DNA of 64,000 nt from Bryocella elongata (GCF_900108185.1 NZ_FNVA01000005.1:248001-312000), one strand, 5' to 3'; shown: positions 36,405-45,750, counted from the first letter of the stretch. The notes: generated from the sequence alone by a model not told the origin. A program made the numbers and translations.

Positions 36405-39400
36405 TTACTGGTAGACATTCAAATCTCGATCGGGGTAGTTCTCGTAGAAGTGTTCGAAAACGGCGGAGCACTTCTGCTCATAGAGATCCTTTGAGAAGGC
36501 CCGGGGCAGCCCCTCATCTAGCAGATCCTTGATCGCATCCTCGACAGACGCTCGCGCCCGGCGCGTCTTCCGCCAGTCGAGGACGAGAAGGTTCTTGAGC
36601 CGCTCCAGCAAGTACCTCGCGACTCTTTTCACTTCCGCTCGTTCCTCTGTGGATAGATCTGGTGCTGGCCGCGTCAATATGTCGAAGATGACCAGCTCTT
36701 CCTCAGACAGATTCTCGCGGACATGCCGCTTCTCCTCATCGGTCAGACTGCGGCTCAGTTCTACTAGCGCGCGGAATAGCTCCTCGATGTTGAGGCTCCC
36801 AGCGTTGTAGTCCTCGATCAACTGCTCAAACCTCGCACGGAAGTCGACTCGGGTTTTGTTCAGGCGGACCAGCTCTTCCAACTGCACCCGGACGGCTGCT
36901 TTCAAGACTTCCAAGTCGGTGTTCTTGTGCTTCGCTCGAGTGAATTTCTTCTGGAGCGCGTCGAAGTCGATCTTGGAAAGGTCCAAAACGACCCCGCCTG
37001 CTTTCGGCATCGAGACGCCAGTGATCGATGTATCCAGCAGCTCGCCAATGTCTGCCATCACGGCCGAGATGTTCACTGGGTCAGGATGGAGCTTGGCACG
37101 CATCGCCTCAGCGATAGCGCTCAAGCAAAGAACAGACTCCGTAAAGTTCAGGGCTGCCTTGTCTGGCTTCAGGGCGTTATAAAGAGTGTTCACCAGCCGT
37201 TCGTGGGCCTGGAAGTCGCGGCGCACCGCGTCCGGCGAGATCAACGCGTTCACCGCATCATCCAGCCGTGCCAAACGCTCGAGGCCGATCGGCGTCTGCG
37301 CGATTTCGTCGATCGAGACACCATGGTTCACGCAAAACTGCCTGGTTTCCTCAAGGCTAACCGCCAGATCCGCGACGAGCTTCCCGATATCCTTGACCGG
37401 CGACTTCCCATCCTTGCCGGCGCCATAGATCGCAAGCGCCTTCTCGAGCGATGCAAAGACGTTGGCGTAGTCCACGATCACGCCGCTGTGTTTCCCGGGG
37501 TACACGCGATTCGCGCGGGCGATGGTCTGCATCAGCGTGTGGTTACGAATCGGTTTGTCCAGGTAGATCGTTGAGCAGCTCGGCACATCGAAGCCCGTCA
37601 GCCACATGGCGCACACGAAGACGATGCGGAGCGGGTCCTTCGCATCCTTGAATCTTTCGTCAAGTCCGGGCTGGGACTCCTTCATCCGCTTACGGTGCGG
37701 CGCGATATCCAGACCTAGTTTCTGCATCTCCGCGATCTCGTTCTGCGCAGGCGAAACGATCAGGGCCATATCTGTCGACTTCAGCAGCTCTTGCCGCTGC
37801 CACAGTTCGCCGTGTTGCGATTCGTTGAGATCGGTACGTTGCACCTCCATGTCGACACGAGCAGCCTCTTCATTCCAGTACTTCCGGACCTTGTCATACA
37901 TCCGCAGCGCAGTAGCCTTGTCGATGGCGACGACCATGGCCTTGCCCGCGAAGCCGCGGCCCAGGAAGTGCCGCACGACATCCTTCGCTATCGTCTCCAG
38001 GCGGTCGTCGCGAGTGAGCAGGTGATACTGCCTGCTGAGCTCGCGCTCCAGCTTCTTTTCCTGCTCCGGATCAAGATCGGCATCTTCTACCAGGTCGTAG
38101 ATCTGCTCATTCAGATCGGGATTGACGAGTTGCAGCTCAGGCGTGCGGTTCTCGTAGAACAACGGTACCGTGGCGCCGTCCTCCATCGACTGCTGGAAGT
38201 CATAAATCGAAACGTAGTCGCCAAAGACGTCCTTGGTGCGCTCCTCACCGGCGATCAGGGGCGTCCCGGTAAAGGCCAGGAAGGTCGCGTTCGGCAGCGA
38301 GGAGCGCATGTTCAGCGCCAGAGTGTCGTATTGGCTGCGGTGCGCCTCGTCCGTGATCACGATGATGTCGGAGCGGTCGTTCAGCGGCTCGGGCGACTGG
38401 AACTTCTGGATCAGCGTGAAGACGTAGCGGTGGTTGCCCTGGAGCAGCTCGCGGAGGTGGCTGCCGCTGTCCGCATGGACCTGCTTGCTCTCCGTCTCGC
38501 TTACCGCCCCGGTGGCTTTGAAGGTCTTGGCAATCTGGTCGTCGAGCTCCACGCGGTCGGTGACGATGACGAAGGTCCAGTTGCCGTGCTGCTTGCGCAT
38601 CATCTTCTGCGCGAAGAAGACCATGGAGTAGCTTTTGCCGCTGCCCTGGGTCTGCCAGAAGACGCCGCCGCGGCCGTGGCGTTCGTCGCGGGCCTTCAGG
38701 GTCGAGGCGATGGCGTTGTTCACGCCCAGAACCTGGTGGTTCTGGCCGATGATCTTGACGATGCCTTCTTTGGCCTCGGAGAACAGCGTGAAATTCTCGA
38801 CGATGTCGAGCAGACGGGTCTTGTCGCAGGTGCCTCGGAGCATCGTCTCCATGGAGACTCGGCGCTTCTCGTCCTCGCTCTCGATGCGCTTCCACTCGAA
38901 GAAGCGGTCCCAGTCGGCGGTCAGAGAGCCGACGCGGCTGTCTGTACCGTTCGAGGCGATCATCAGGGCGTTGAACCAGAAGAGGGCTGGGATTTGCGCC
39001 TTGTAATGCGTCAGGTTGTCGTCGAAGGCGGCGCGGGCCGGGACCCCAGCGTTTTTCAGCTCGATCACGACGAGCGGCAGTCCGTTGACGAAGCCGATCA
39101 GGTCGGGCCGGCAAGTGTAGAGAGTGCCGGTGATGGTCATCTGGTTGAGCAGCAGGAAGTCGTTTGCCTGCGGCGTCTCCCAGTCGATCACTCGAACGCG
39201 TTCTTGCTTCTGGCCGTGGTGGTCGCCGTCGCGGACGGTGACGAGAACGCCTTCTTTCAGTAACTTGTACACCTCGCGGTTGGCCGCGGGCAGCAGCATC
39301 GCCGAACGGTCGAGCATGAGGGTTTCAATAGCCGCAGTGATGGCTTCCGCAGGCACGCCGGGATTCAGACGCTCAAGTGCAGTGTGCAGTTGCGGCACCA

Positions 39401-39545
39401 GCACGACCTCGCTCTTCGTCTCGCGACCGAGCGAACCGTTGGCTCCAAAGGTTTCCTCCGCCGCCGATGCCGTCTCCCACTCCATCCAGCGGAACAGCTC
39501 GATGGCTGGCTGTTCGACGAGAAGGTTTTCGGAGAAGGGTGGCAT
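36405..39545 (-). CDS. hsdR: HsdR, type I restriction subunit
   Basis: 1046 residues. The N-terminal PD-(D/E)XK nuclease has RPDLIGFVNGLPLVVIELK near 145-162 (Asp, Glu, Lys present). The SF2 motor has Walker A TQGSGKSYS near 300 and DEAH near 398, then FTGTPLIAGEERT and later LTGFDVPSCSTIYLDKP and ARANRVYPGK. It translocates and cuts unmodified DNA with HsdM and HsdS. It is the last gene of an hsdM-hsdS-hsdR operon on the minus strand, 3 bp after hsdS, and converges with zorD 158 bp away. No frameshift or missing motif is visible. Confidence 0.95.
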   Translation of the reverse strand: MPPFSENLLVEQPAIELFRWMEWETASAAEETFGANGSLGRETKSEVVLVPQLHTALERLNPGVPAEAITAAIETLMLDRSAMLLPAANREVYKLLKEGVLVTVRDGDHHGQKQERVRVIDWETPQANDFLLLNQMTITGTLYTCRPDLIGFVNGLPLVVIELKNAGVPARAAFDDNLTHYKAQIPALFWFNALMIASNGTDSRVGSLTADWDRFFEWKRIESEDEKRRVSMETMLRGTCDKTRLLDIVENFTLFSEAKEGIVKIIGQNHQVLGVNNAIASTLKARDERHGRGGVFWQTQGSGKSYSMVFFAQKMMRKQHGNWTFVIVTDRVELDDQIAKTFKATGAVSETESKQVHADSGSHLRELLQGNHRYVFTLIQKFQSPEPLNDRSDIIVITDEAHRSQYDTLALNMRSSLPNATFLAFTGTPLIAGEERTKDVFGDYVSIYDFQQSMEDGATVPLFYENRTPELQLVNPDLNEQIYDLVEDADLDPEQEKKLERELSRQYHLLTRDDRLETIAKDVVRHFLGRGFAGKAMVVAIDKATALRMYDKVRKYWNEEAARVDMEVQRTDLNESQHGELWQRQELLKSTDMALIVSPAQNEIAEMQKLGLDIAPHRKRMKESQPGLDERFKDAKDPLRIVFVCAMWLTGFDVPSCSTIYLDKPIRNHTLMQTIARANRVYPGKHSGVIVDYANVFASLEKALAIYGAGKDGKSPVKDIGKLVADLAVSLEETRQFCVNHGVSIDEIAQTPIGLERLARLDDAVNALISPDAVRRDFQAHERLVNTLYNALKPDKAALNFTESVLCLSAIAEAMRAKLHPDPVNISAVMADIGELLDTSITGVSMPKAGGVVLDLSKIDFDALQKKFTRAKHKNTDLEVLKAAVRVQLEELVRLNKTRVDFRARFEQLIEDYNAGSLNIEELFRALVELSRSLTDEEKRHVRENLSEEELVIFDILTRPAPDLSTEERAEVKRVARYLLERLKNLLVLDWRKTRRARASVEDAIKDLLDEGLPRAFSKDLYEQKCSAVFEHFYENYPDRDLNVYQ

Positions 39546-39548
39546 GGG

Positions 39549-40775
39549 CTAGTTAGCCTCCAACTTGATTTGACCTGAAAGAAGGCGGGGAAGGAGTAGA
39601 TCGCGCGTTACTCTAAGGTTCTCGTTTTGATTCAGGTAGCTGACAACTGCTTTTCGGAGCGGTCCAACTACCCCTCCGAAAGCGGTCTGAATTTCCAGAG
39701 GGGGAATAATCATTTCGACCTGTCCGATAGCCCTTCGCGACAATTCAGTTTGTCCCGTTGCACCGACTCCTAGACGCTCAAACTCGGTCTCGCGATCAAG
39801 AAGAGCGCACCCGAAATAGTGTTGGTCGGTGCCGGGTGTAGGCCGAACGATTGTTACGTGAGAGTCAACCGTGACGGGGCCGATTTTATCTACTACCTGC
39901 GCTACCCGACCAAGAGTTCCGACCCCAGTTGAATTGATGAGCACATCGCCGACGCTCAGGATCCTGGTTTTGGGGATCATCTTCGATTGCCTGCGGGCCG
40001 GGCCGAGTGAAAGACGTTGGTCACGTATGCACTTCTGATTTATAACTAACGACTCTCCGTCGTCATCATACTTCGGCGAAATGCCACGAGAGAGAAATGC
40101 GGCGATATTGTCGATTGTTCCCGGCTTCCAACCCATCGGGACTTGCCCGAGATGTGATGGAACGCGAGGATGGTTTTCGTGACAGGGGAAGCGGAAGTGG
40201 ACGAACCACTCTCGATAGACACTGCGGACCATATTCTCCAGTATCCGGATCCGTCGCTGGTTATTCTCAATCAGATCGTCATAGGCAGACAGCAAGGCCC
40301 CAATTCGTCGCTGCATTGGCGGCTCCGGCATGCGAAGGGTCAGCTTGCTGAAGGCCGTCTTATTCAAAATTGGGGTCCTGACTCCAGCTGCGGAGCCCAG
40401 CGACAGAAGTTGCTGCTTTCTTGGCAGCAAAGAATAATAAAGAAAGCTGGCATTCACCTCATCATGCGGGACTACTGTGTTTATTTGCTGGTTGGTAAAG
40501 GAGTCCGTCTCCGTCATCACAACTTCACCCATCTGCCAACCGATGCAGGAGACACAGACGCTTCCTGCTGGGACTTTGATCCTGGAGAGTAACGCGGCGC
40601 CCTTCTCCGACAAGCTCCTCGTTGTCGATCTGACGTATTTACCCTGATGCATATCCCCAGGGGTGATGAACGGAAAATCATTCCCGAAATACTCAGGGTT
40701 CTCAGTGGGAGGGGTACGGCCCGTGACTAGTCTGCCAACTTCCCCGATCTCCATCTTTTTCCAAGATTCGGGCAT
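39549..40775 (-). CDS. hsdS: HsdS, type I specificity subunit
   Basis: 408 residues with two target-recognition halves. The first starts WKKMEIGEVGRLVTGRTPP and contains FITPGDMHQGKYV; it ends in the helical spacer MQRRIGALLSAYDDLIENNQ. The second starts MGWKPGTIDNIAAFLSRGISP and ends near LLPRLLSGQIKLEA. These halves bind the two parts of a bipartite DNA target. The gap to hsdM is 2 bp and to hsdR 3 bp. The target sequence cannot be predicted by eye. Confidence 0.93.
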   Translation of the reverse strand: MPESWKKMEIGEVGRLVTGRTPPTENPEYFGNDFPFITPGDMHQGKYVRSTTRSLSEKGAALLSRIKVPAGSVCVSCIGWQMGEVVMTETDSFTNQQINTVVPHDEVNASFLYYSLLPRKQQLLSLGSAAGVRTPILNKTAFSKLTLRMPEPPMQRRIGALLSAYDDLIENNQRRIRILENMVRSVYREWFVHFRFPCHENHPRVPSHLGQVPMGWKPGTIDNIAAFLSRGISPKYDDDGESLVINQKCIRDQRLSLGPARRQSKMIPKTRILSVGDVLINSTGVGTLGRVAQVVDKIGPVTVDSHVTIVRPTPGTDQHYFGCALLDRETEFERLGVGATGQTELSRRAIGQVEMIIPPLEIQTAFGGVVGPLRKAVVSYLNQNENLRVTRDLLLPRLLSGQIKLEAN

Positions 40776-40777
40776 TC

Positions 40778-42397
40778 TTAAGCTCCAAGGATCTCAGCAG
40801 CGTTGCGGGCGATAGTTACTTCTAACTCACGCGCTTGGGAATTAAGGGATGAGAGCTGTTCATTTAGCGCCTCGAACTGTTGATGGAAATCCACATCGCT
40901 GATCCTCTCTCCAGGAGCCACGCCAACATACCGGCCGGGGTTGAGTGACCATCCCTGCTCCCCGATTTCTTGTCGTGTGGCCACCTTGCAAAGTCCGAGG
41001 CTATCGACGTACTTCGGTTTCGTCCCGAAGATATCCTTGATTTTCGCCTCCGCATCAACACCGCCGCAGGTGTAGTCCAGTTTCTCGCCACGGTAAAGTC
41101 TTACGACATTGGCGAGGAAGCCGATCTGTGCAGCGCTCCAGTCGCGGTGGGCGCGGTCAATCTGGCGGTAGATGTGGCGCGCATCAAGAAAGAGCACCGT
41201 GTCTTTGCGCGACGTCGTGGCCTTGGCCTTGTCGAAGAACCAGAGCGTACAGGGCAGCGTGACCGTGTAGAACATGTTTGGGCCGACGGCGACGATGACG
41301 TCGACCGCGCCGGACTCGATTAGCTTTTGCCGAATCTCCTGCTCGGAGGAGCGTGCATCCGCGGCCGAGTTCGCCATGACAAAACCGGCGCGGCCTTTAG
41401 CGTTTAGCGAGGAGTGGAAGAGCTGGATCCAGAGGTAGTTCGCGTTGTCTGCGCGCGGAAGACCGAACGGGAAGCGGCGGTTGGGTCCGACCGCATCCTT
41501 GAGGCGTTCTTTGTCGACGGCATCCACATTGAAAGGAGGATTGGCGAGGACGAAGTCGAACTTGCCGATGGCGGAGTGCGGGTCGTCGTAGTAGGTGTTG
41601 ACGTTGCCGCCGTGCTTGATGTCGCCCTCGAGGCCGTGGACGGCGAGGTTCATGCGGCAGAGCCGGCCGGTGGCGTCGGTCTTCTCGACGCCATGGATGG
41701 AGAGTTCGGCGGCGGGGTTGTGCTTGTGCTCGGCGACGAAGCGCGCCGAGGAGACGAACATTCCGCCGGAGCCGCAGGCGGGATCGAGGATGCGGCCGTG
41801 GTAGGGCTCGATGACTTCGGTGAGCAGGCGGACGATGGGGGAGGGGGTGTAGAACTCGCCGCCGCCCTGGCCCTCGGTGCGGGCGAACTCGCCGAGAAAG
41901 TACTCATAGATACGGCCGAAGGCGTCGTAGTCCAACGACGCAGGGATCTCGGAGATGAGCTTGAGGATCTCCTTCAGCAGTGTGCTGGTGAAGCGGCTGT
42001 AGGTGCGCGGGAGGACGCCGGCGAGCTGGTCATTGTGCTTCTCGATCTCGCGCATGGCCTCGTTGACGGCCTTGCCGATGTTGGCGGACTCGGGCAGCGA
42101 AAGGAGGTAATCGAAGCGAGCATCCGGCGGGAGGTAGAGAACCCCGGATGCGTGATAAGCGGCGGGGTCGTCAACGCGAGAGCTGCGTCGCGAACCGGCA
42201 GCTGCCTTCTCGAGCGTGGCGCGCTGGGCGTCGAAGCGCACGCCGGCGAAGCGCAGGAAGATGAGGCCAAGGATCGGCTGCGAGTACTCGGAGGCAGCAA
42301 GGTCAGAGTTGGCGCGGAACTGGTCGGCGGCGTCCCACAGGCGCTTCTCGAGCGTCGTGGTGCCGGCATCTTTCTCGGAAGGGGCAATCCACTGCAT
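40778..42397 (-). CDS. hsdM: HsdM, type I adenine methyltransferase subunit
   Basis: 539 residues from the ATG at 42397; the frame stays open to 42511, but the extra residues do not resemble the family and [20 protein letters not shown] fits a normal start. Features: [19 protein letters not shown] near the N-terminus, [15 protein letters not shown], the SAM motif [10 protein letters not shown] near 209 and the catalytic NPPF near 286. It modifies adenine in the HsdS target. No strong ribosome-binding site precedes 42397. First gene of the operon; divergent from the plus-strand gene at 42555. Confidence 0.93.
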   Translation of the reverse strand: MQWIAPSEKDAGTTTLEKRLWDAADQFRANSDLAASEYSQPILGLIFLRFAGVRFDAQRATLEKAAAGSRRSSRVDDPAAYHASGVLYLPPDARFDYLLSLPESANIGKAVNEAMREIEKHNDQLAGVLPRTYSRFTSTLLKEILKLISEIPASLDYDAFGRIYEYFLGEFARTEGQGGGEFYTPSPIVRLLTEVIEPYHGRILDPACGSGGMFVSSARFVAEHKHNPAAELSIHGVEKTDATGRLCRMNLAVHGLEGDIKHGGNVNTYYDDPHSAIGKFDFVLANPPFNVDAVDKERLKDAVGPNRRFPFGLPRADNANYLWIQLFHSSLNAKGRAGFVMANSAADARSSEQEIRQKLIESGAVDVIVAVGPNMFYTVTLPCTLWFFDKAKATTSRKDTVLFLDARHIYRQIDRAHRDWSAAQIGFLANVVRLYRGEKLDYTCGGVDAEAKIKDIFGTKPKYVDSLGLCKVATRQEIGEQGWSLNPGRYVGVAPGERISDVDFHQQFEALNEQLSSLNSQARELEVTIARNAAEILGA

Positions 42398-42516
42398 AGG
42401 CGTTGAGTAGGAGTTTACCTCGTAAGTCAACGTATTACATCGCTTTCCGCCAAGACCTGCTTGCAACAAATCGTTGGCAAGAAAGGCGGGAGAGCAACCA
42501 TCAACGCACACAGAGA

Positions 42517-42535
42517 AGGCGGCCTAGAGCCGCCT
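42517..42535 (+). terminator. Hairpin in the leader of the first DnaQ-like gene
   Basis: AGGCGGC-CTAGA-GCCGCCT, a 7-bp stem followed by CTTCTCATT, 20 bases before the ATG at 42555. It could be a terminator or attenuator, or could stop transcripts entering from the left. The second paralogous gene (45911) is also preceded by a terminator hairpin. Confidence 0.45.
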
Positions 42536-42554
42536 CTTCTCATTGGAGGCACAT

Positions 42555-43025
42555 ATGCTTGCACCCCCAACGCCTCGTCGGCGCTGGGTCGTCCTGGACA
42601 TCCGGTCTGCCCCCGTGGGGTTTACCCCGGGGTACCGAAATTTCGTTGGGTTGACTCATAGGGTGGCGTCCATCGCGATGCTGATCGACAACGGCGTACA
42701 GGTTGTCACACATCACCTCGAGGAGCGGAGGGAGGATGACTTGCTGAGCCGCCTTTGGGAACTGATGAAGCCGAATGACGTGGCGATTGGGGGAACCGCA
42801 ATTGATGCCCGGTGGACCTTGCTCCTGCATCGTTCCTGGATGCGGCGCTTCCCCTCGCTGGATATCTCCATCCTGAACGTCGAAGCCGATTCTCGATCAG
42901 GTGCCGGGGAGGACTTGCCGGCCGACGACTCGGGAAAGTCCCGGGTCAATGTCCCGTTGGGACCTTCAGCCAATGAAGTGATCCGGCTACATCAACTTGC
43001 TCTGAATGCGATTGACCGCGTCTAG
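42555..43025 (+). CDS. Island protein resembling a catalytically degenerate DnaQ/RNase H-fold exonuclease (paralogue 1)
   Basis: 156 residues, start ATG 42555 with GGAGG 5 bases upstream. It is clearly related to the protein at 45911: both have an initial (V)xLD strand, SIAMLIDNG/AISLLIDDG, then LWELMKPNDVAIGG/FWNALKPRDLLIGL and a final helix. The layout resembles the DEDD exonuclease fold (strand with DxE, then a G/N-containing motif), but the DxE position reads D-I-R here, so the usual metal site is broken. A non-catalytic binding role is possible. The fold call is tentative; the paralogy is clear from the sequence. Confidence 0.45.
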   Translation: MLAPPTPRRRWVVLDIRSAPVGFTPGYRNFVGLTHRVASIAMLIDNGVQVVTHHLEERREDDLLSRLWELMKPNDVAIGGTAIDARWTLLLHRSWMRRFPSLDISILNVEADSRSGAGEDLPADDSGKSRVNVPLGPSANEVIRLHQLALNAIDRV

Positions 43026-43144
43026 AGGCGCTGGAGCGGCTTCCCCTGAGCTGCTCATTTCTCGAGGCCCGAGGAACAGGCCCAAGGGGACATTGTCCTG
43101 AAGAGACGTATGACCAATTCTTCAGCGATGTCAATGTGTTTATA

Positions 43145-43271
43145 GCGCTCTCTGCTGCCGAGAGCGCCAAAGCGCAAGGATTGAATCGGGGGCGATGAAC
43201 GGAGAGAAGACACCCACCTTCTGCACCTTCACGATCGTACCTCAGGGTTAACCAGTGGGCAAAGCGCCCAC
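43145..43271 (+). other. Two hairpins upstream of the HUH endonuclease gene
   Basis: The 377-bp gap between 43025 and 43403 has no gene but two inverted repeats: GCGCTCTC/GAGAGCGC with a 7-base loop (43145-43167) and GTGGGC/GCCCAC with a 5-base loop (43255-43271). HUH proteins usually nick next to hairpins, so these are candidates for an origin or nick site. Simple regulatory hairpins are also possible. Confidence 0.4.
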
Positions 43272-43402
43272 GCAACCACCTCAGAAGATTCGAAGGGTTT
43301 CAGAACGAGGGGCCGCATATGCGGCCGCGGTCGAAACCCACCGGATTTCCGGCACCTGCCCGAGACGGCAGGATGTACTCGGTATGCCTGAAAGGAACAT
43401 GG

Positions 43403-44032
43403 ATGAAGTTCTACCAGCGGTACCCGACCCGCAAGGAGCTGCAACTCCGACAGGAGTTTGCAGCGTTCTTCAATGCGCCGATCTTTACGTGGGATTGGTA
43501 TGTGACGCTCACGATGGATCGTGGCCTTACACCCGCCGTTGCGCGTGGTCTCCGGGACTCGTTCTTCAGAGAGGTCGCCGAGTATTGCCACATCACGGCG
43601 ATCCTCTGGGTAGAAGAGAGCAAACCGTCAGGACTGGGATTCGCTGGTAACGGAATCCACTTCCACCTGCTGTTGGAATGCAAAGATATGGATCCCAGTC
43701 GTGTGAAAGCCCACTGGGAACGTGCTTGTTACGGCGGAAAGCGTTGTAAGGGCAATGAGCAAAGGCGCGGTGTCGACGTCAACGAGACTATGGGGGGATC
43801 GGCGTATATCGTACGGTTCGTCTCCAGCATTTCCGCGACATACTACATGCTCAAGGATCATCACATTGACCCTGACGCCTGGGGTCTGATTGACACACTT
43901 GGATCGCGCCGCCTGCCTCCGACGAAGACCCAGATACGTCGCATGCAGCGAATCGCTGCAAAGCGCCGGCAGCATGAGCAGTCCCATCGGGGTGACTTTC
44001 GCTATGACATCCCTGTGAGTCCGATTAGCTAA
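43403..44032 (+). CDS. Candidate HUH-type endonuclease (replication initiator or relaxase-like)
   Basis: 209 residues from the ATG at 43403 (GAAAGGAAC just upstream; in-frame ATGs at 43319 and 43376 are alternatives). Three features match HUH Rep proteins in order: WYVTLTM (motif 1), GIHFHLLLE (motif 2, H-hydrophobic-H) and, about 80 residues later, AYIVRFVSSISATYYMLKD, which supplies tyrosines for motif 3. HUH enzymes nick single-stranded DNA and join it covalently, starting rolling-circle replication, transfer or transposition. It sits among integrase and nuclease genes in the island with hairpins upstream. Family call by motifs only. Confidence 0.6.
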   Translation: MKFYQRYPTRKELQLRQEFAAFFNAPIFTWDWYVTLTMDRGLTPAVARGLRDSFFREVAEYCHITAILWVEESKPSGLGFAGNGIHFHLLLECKDMDPSRVKAHWERACYGGKRCKGNEQRRGVDVNETMGGSAYIVRFVSSISATYYMLKDHHIDPDAWGLIDTLGSRRLPPTKTQIRRMQRIAAKRRQHEQSHRGDFRYDIPVSPIS

Positions 44033-44047
44033 GCCCCCGCGATCTTT

Positions 44048-44074
44048 GGCCTGCCGGTCGGATGCTGGCAGGCC
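44048..44074 (+). terminator. Stem-loop after the HUH gene
   Basis: GGCCTGCC/GGCAGGCC, a perfect 8-bp stem with an 11-base loop, 16 bases after the HUH stop codon. No T-tract follows, so it is either a factor-dependent terminator/RNA stabiliser or part of a DNA site for the neighbouring HUH enzyme. Confidence 0.45.
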
Positions 44075-44324
44075 TACCCCACGAAATCTGAATCCTCTTG
44101 TCGGCAGGATGATCTCGAACTCCTACGTCGACCTATCGCGGATTTGCTGGGTATCGTGCGTACCCAGCCTCATAGCCGATCGGTAGCCGCTGAAGAGCGG
44201 CGTTGCGACCTCTTGCTCATCCGGTCCCTGTCGCTTGCTGGCGAAAGCGTCAAAGGCAATCTAGTGCTCGAGCGCGGTCGCAACTATGACAATCAGGACG
44301 GCTCTATTTGCGTATCTACCCTGC

Positions 44325-44339
44325 ACATTTTGGTAGCCC
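44325..44339 (+). repeat. 15-bp repeat, copy 1 (ACATTTTGGTAGCCC)
   Basis: Identical to 46679-46693, 2,354 bp away in the same orientation. Each copy lies before a recombinase-related gene (degenerate integrase at 44391; HTH plus recombinase genes from 46872). The remaining 44033-44390 gap contains no gene I can support. Confidence 0.55.
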
Positions 44340-44390
44340 TCCTGCTTTGCTGCAATGTGGCAATAGAGCCCACGCTCGACTGGAGGGAAG

Positions 44391-44816
44391 ATGAGAAGTT
44401 CAATAACGCCGTCGGACGACGAAGTCCGCTGGCTTTGGAGGGAGGCAGATAAATGCCCGGACCAGCGTGCACTACCTGCGCTTGGGCTAATGCTCTCCCA
44501 AGGCACTTCGATCGCCGTCCTCAATCGCCTCCGATGGAACCAACTAGACCGGAGGAATGCCATCTTGGCCTACCCGTGCGGTAACGGGTACGGCTCTCTG
44601 TGGATCACTCCCTACCTTCAGACCCTGTTCAACCGGCTTCCCCACAAGAAGTCTCCCTTTATATTCGCCCCGATCAATGAGGGCCAGCTCACCCTAAACA
44701 CTCTCATCCTGGGGCTGCTCCATAGGAGCGGACTCTCACACCTCCAAGCCTCAGACCTTGTCGAATGGTCTCGCAACCAGAGTCTGGCCGTCCGCAGGTC
44801 GACGGTCACAACCTAA
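44391..44816 (+). CDS. Degenerate tyrosine-recombinase-like protein
   Basis: 141 residues. The core LPALGLMLSQGTSIAVLNRLRWNQLD follows the pattern of the integrase segment around the first catalytic Arg (usually LxxxTGLRxxExLxLxWxDID), but the Arg position is Ser/Ile. The later part (LLHRSGLSHLQASDLVEWSR) sits where HxLRHT would be, without the His-x-x-Arg pair. The protein has lost the catalytic residues but the frame is open and has GGAGGG before the ATG, so it may be expressed, perhaps as a regulator. It lies 10 bp before the Cas4-like gene. Confidence 0.45.
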   Translation: MRSSITPSDDEVRWLWREADKCPDQRALPALGLMLSQGTSIAVLNRLRWNQLDRRNAILAYPCGNGYGSLWITPYLQTLFNRLPHKKSPFIFAPINEGQLTLNTLILGLLHRSGLSHLQASDLVEWSRNQSLAVRRSTVTT

Positions 44817-44826
44817 AGGAAAATCC

Positions 44827-45732
44827 ATGTCCCCAGCACGTGAGTGGTCCAACGCCCGCATGAGCCCGTCAAAGATCGGCGTGCTCTCCAACCCCAATGC
44901 CTGTTTGCGCTGCTTCTGGACTCTGCTTCGCGCTAAGTTCAAGAAGCCCTTCAGCTTCCCCATGCCTGGCATCATGTTCACGCTCGACGCCCAGGAAAAG
45001 GCGCTCGTTAAGGCATTCGTTTCCCGCGGCGAACGCCTCCCAAAGTACTTCGGCGCATTCCGTGACGTTGTCGAGATCATCCCGATGCGCACCGTGTCGG
45101 GGCGCCACGAGGAAACGGGTCTCGATCTTTATGGCCTGCCTGACCTAGTGCTGCGGCTTCAGTCCGGCGAGGTCCTCGTTATTGATAACAAGACGGCCCA
45201 GCCCAAGGATCCGGATCATCCGCTCTATGGAATGTATGTCGCGCAGCTGAATTTTTACGCGATGGTGATTGCCATGATGGACCCCGAAAATGCTCCAACT
45301 AGGCTCGCATTGCTCAATTACGCCATCTCCGGCCTCGATGACGAGGAACTCTACGAGATGACGAGTAGCGACTCTATGCTTGCGCGTTTCAAGCCGGTAA
45401 TCCAGGAACTCACCTGCAATCCCGCCGAGATCGTTGAACCGCTGCTTCGCAAGGTTAGGAAGCTGATCGATGCGACGGAACCGCCAGCCGGCGCCGAAGG
45501 GTGTAAGGATTGTGCAATCTTGGCCAGTTTCAGCGACTGCCTCAGCGTGAACGATTCGGCACGCGGGTCCTGGATGACCTCCCAGGAGCAGACGCAGTGG
45601 TTGCGTCTTCATGATCATCGGCGTCTCAGTGCGATCGACTCCGTTCGTCAGGCGCAGTTGGACACAGTGACAGCGGTTGCTCAGGCAGAGCGCCCCTACG
45701 GAGTTCTTGCAGCCTGGGCAGAGTCCGAATAA
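44827..45732 (+). CDS. Cas4/RecB-like PD-(D/E)XK nuclease with cysteine cluster
   Basis: 301 residues from the ATG at 44827 (AAAGGA upstream; longer in-frame starts overlap the previous gene). The active site reads GLPDLVLRLQSGEVLVIDNK (about 102-122), the D...DxK pattern of this nuclease family, followed by QLNFYAMVI, the QxxxY helix. Cysteines in NACLRCFW near the N-terminus and CKDC plus a further Cys near 225-240 are placed as in Cas4 and AddB iron-sulfur nucleases. No cas genes or CRISPR repeats are nearby, so a role in island DNA processing is more likely than spacer acquisition. A terminator follows. Confidence 0.7.
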   Translation: MSPAREWSNARMSPSKIGVLSNPNACLRCFWTLLRAKFKKPFSFPMPGIMFTLDAQEKALVKAFVSRGERLPKYFGAFRDVVEIIPMRTVSGRHEETGLDLYGLPDLVLRLQSGEVLVIDNKTAQPKDPDHPLYGMYVAQLNFYAMVIAMMDPENAPTRLALLNYAISGLDDEELYEMTSSDSMLARFKPVIQELTCNPAEIVEPLLRKVRKLIDATEPPAGAEGCKDCAILASFSDCLSVNDSARGSWMTSQEQTQWLRLHDHRRLSAIDSVRQAQLDTVTAVAQAERPYGVLAAWAESE

Positions 45733-45750
45733 ATAGGAATGCGGTCTGCG

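Noticed and set aside
37791-39263. 490-codon open frame antisense to hsdR
   Set aside because: Same codon-position shadow effect; the hsdR motifs on the other strand are unambiguous.
44144-44452. 102-codon open frame before the degenerate integrase
   Set aside because: Overlaps the better supported gene at 44391, covers the 15-bp repeat, and has no start signal.
44827-45732. CRISPR locus associated with the Cas4-like nuclease
   Set aside because: No repeat-spacer array and no other cas gene was seen anywhere in the window.
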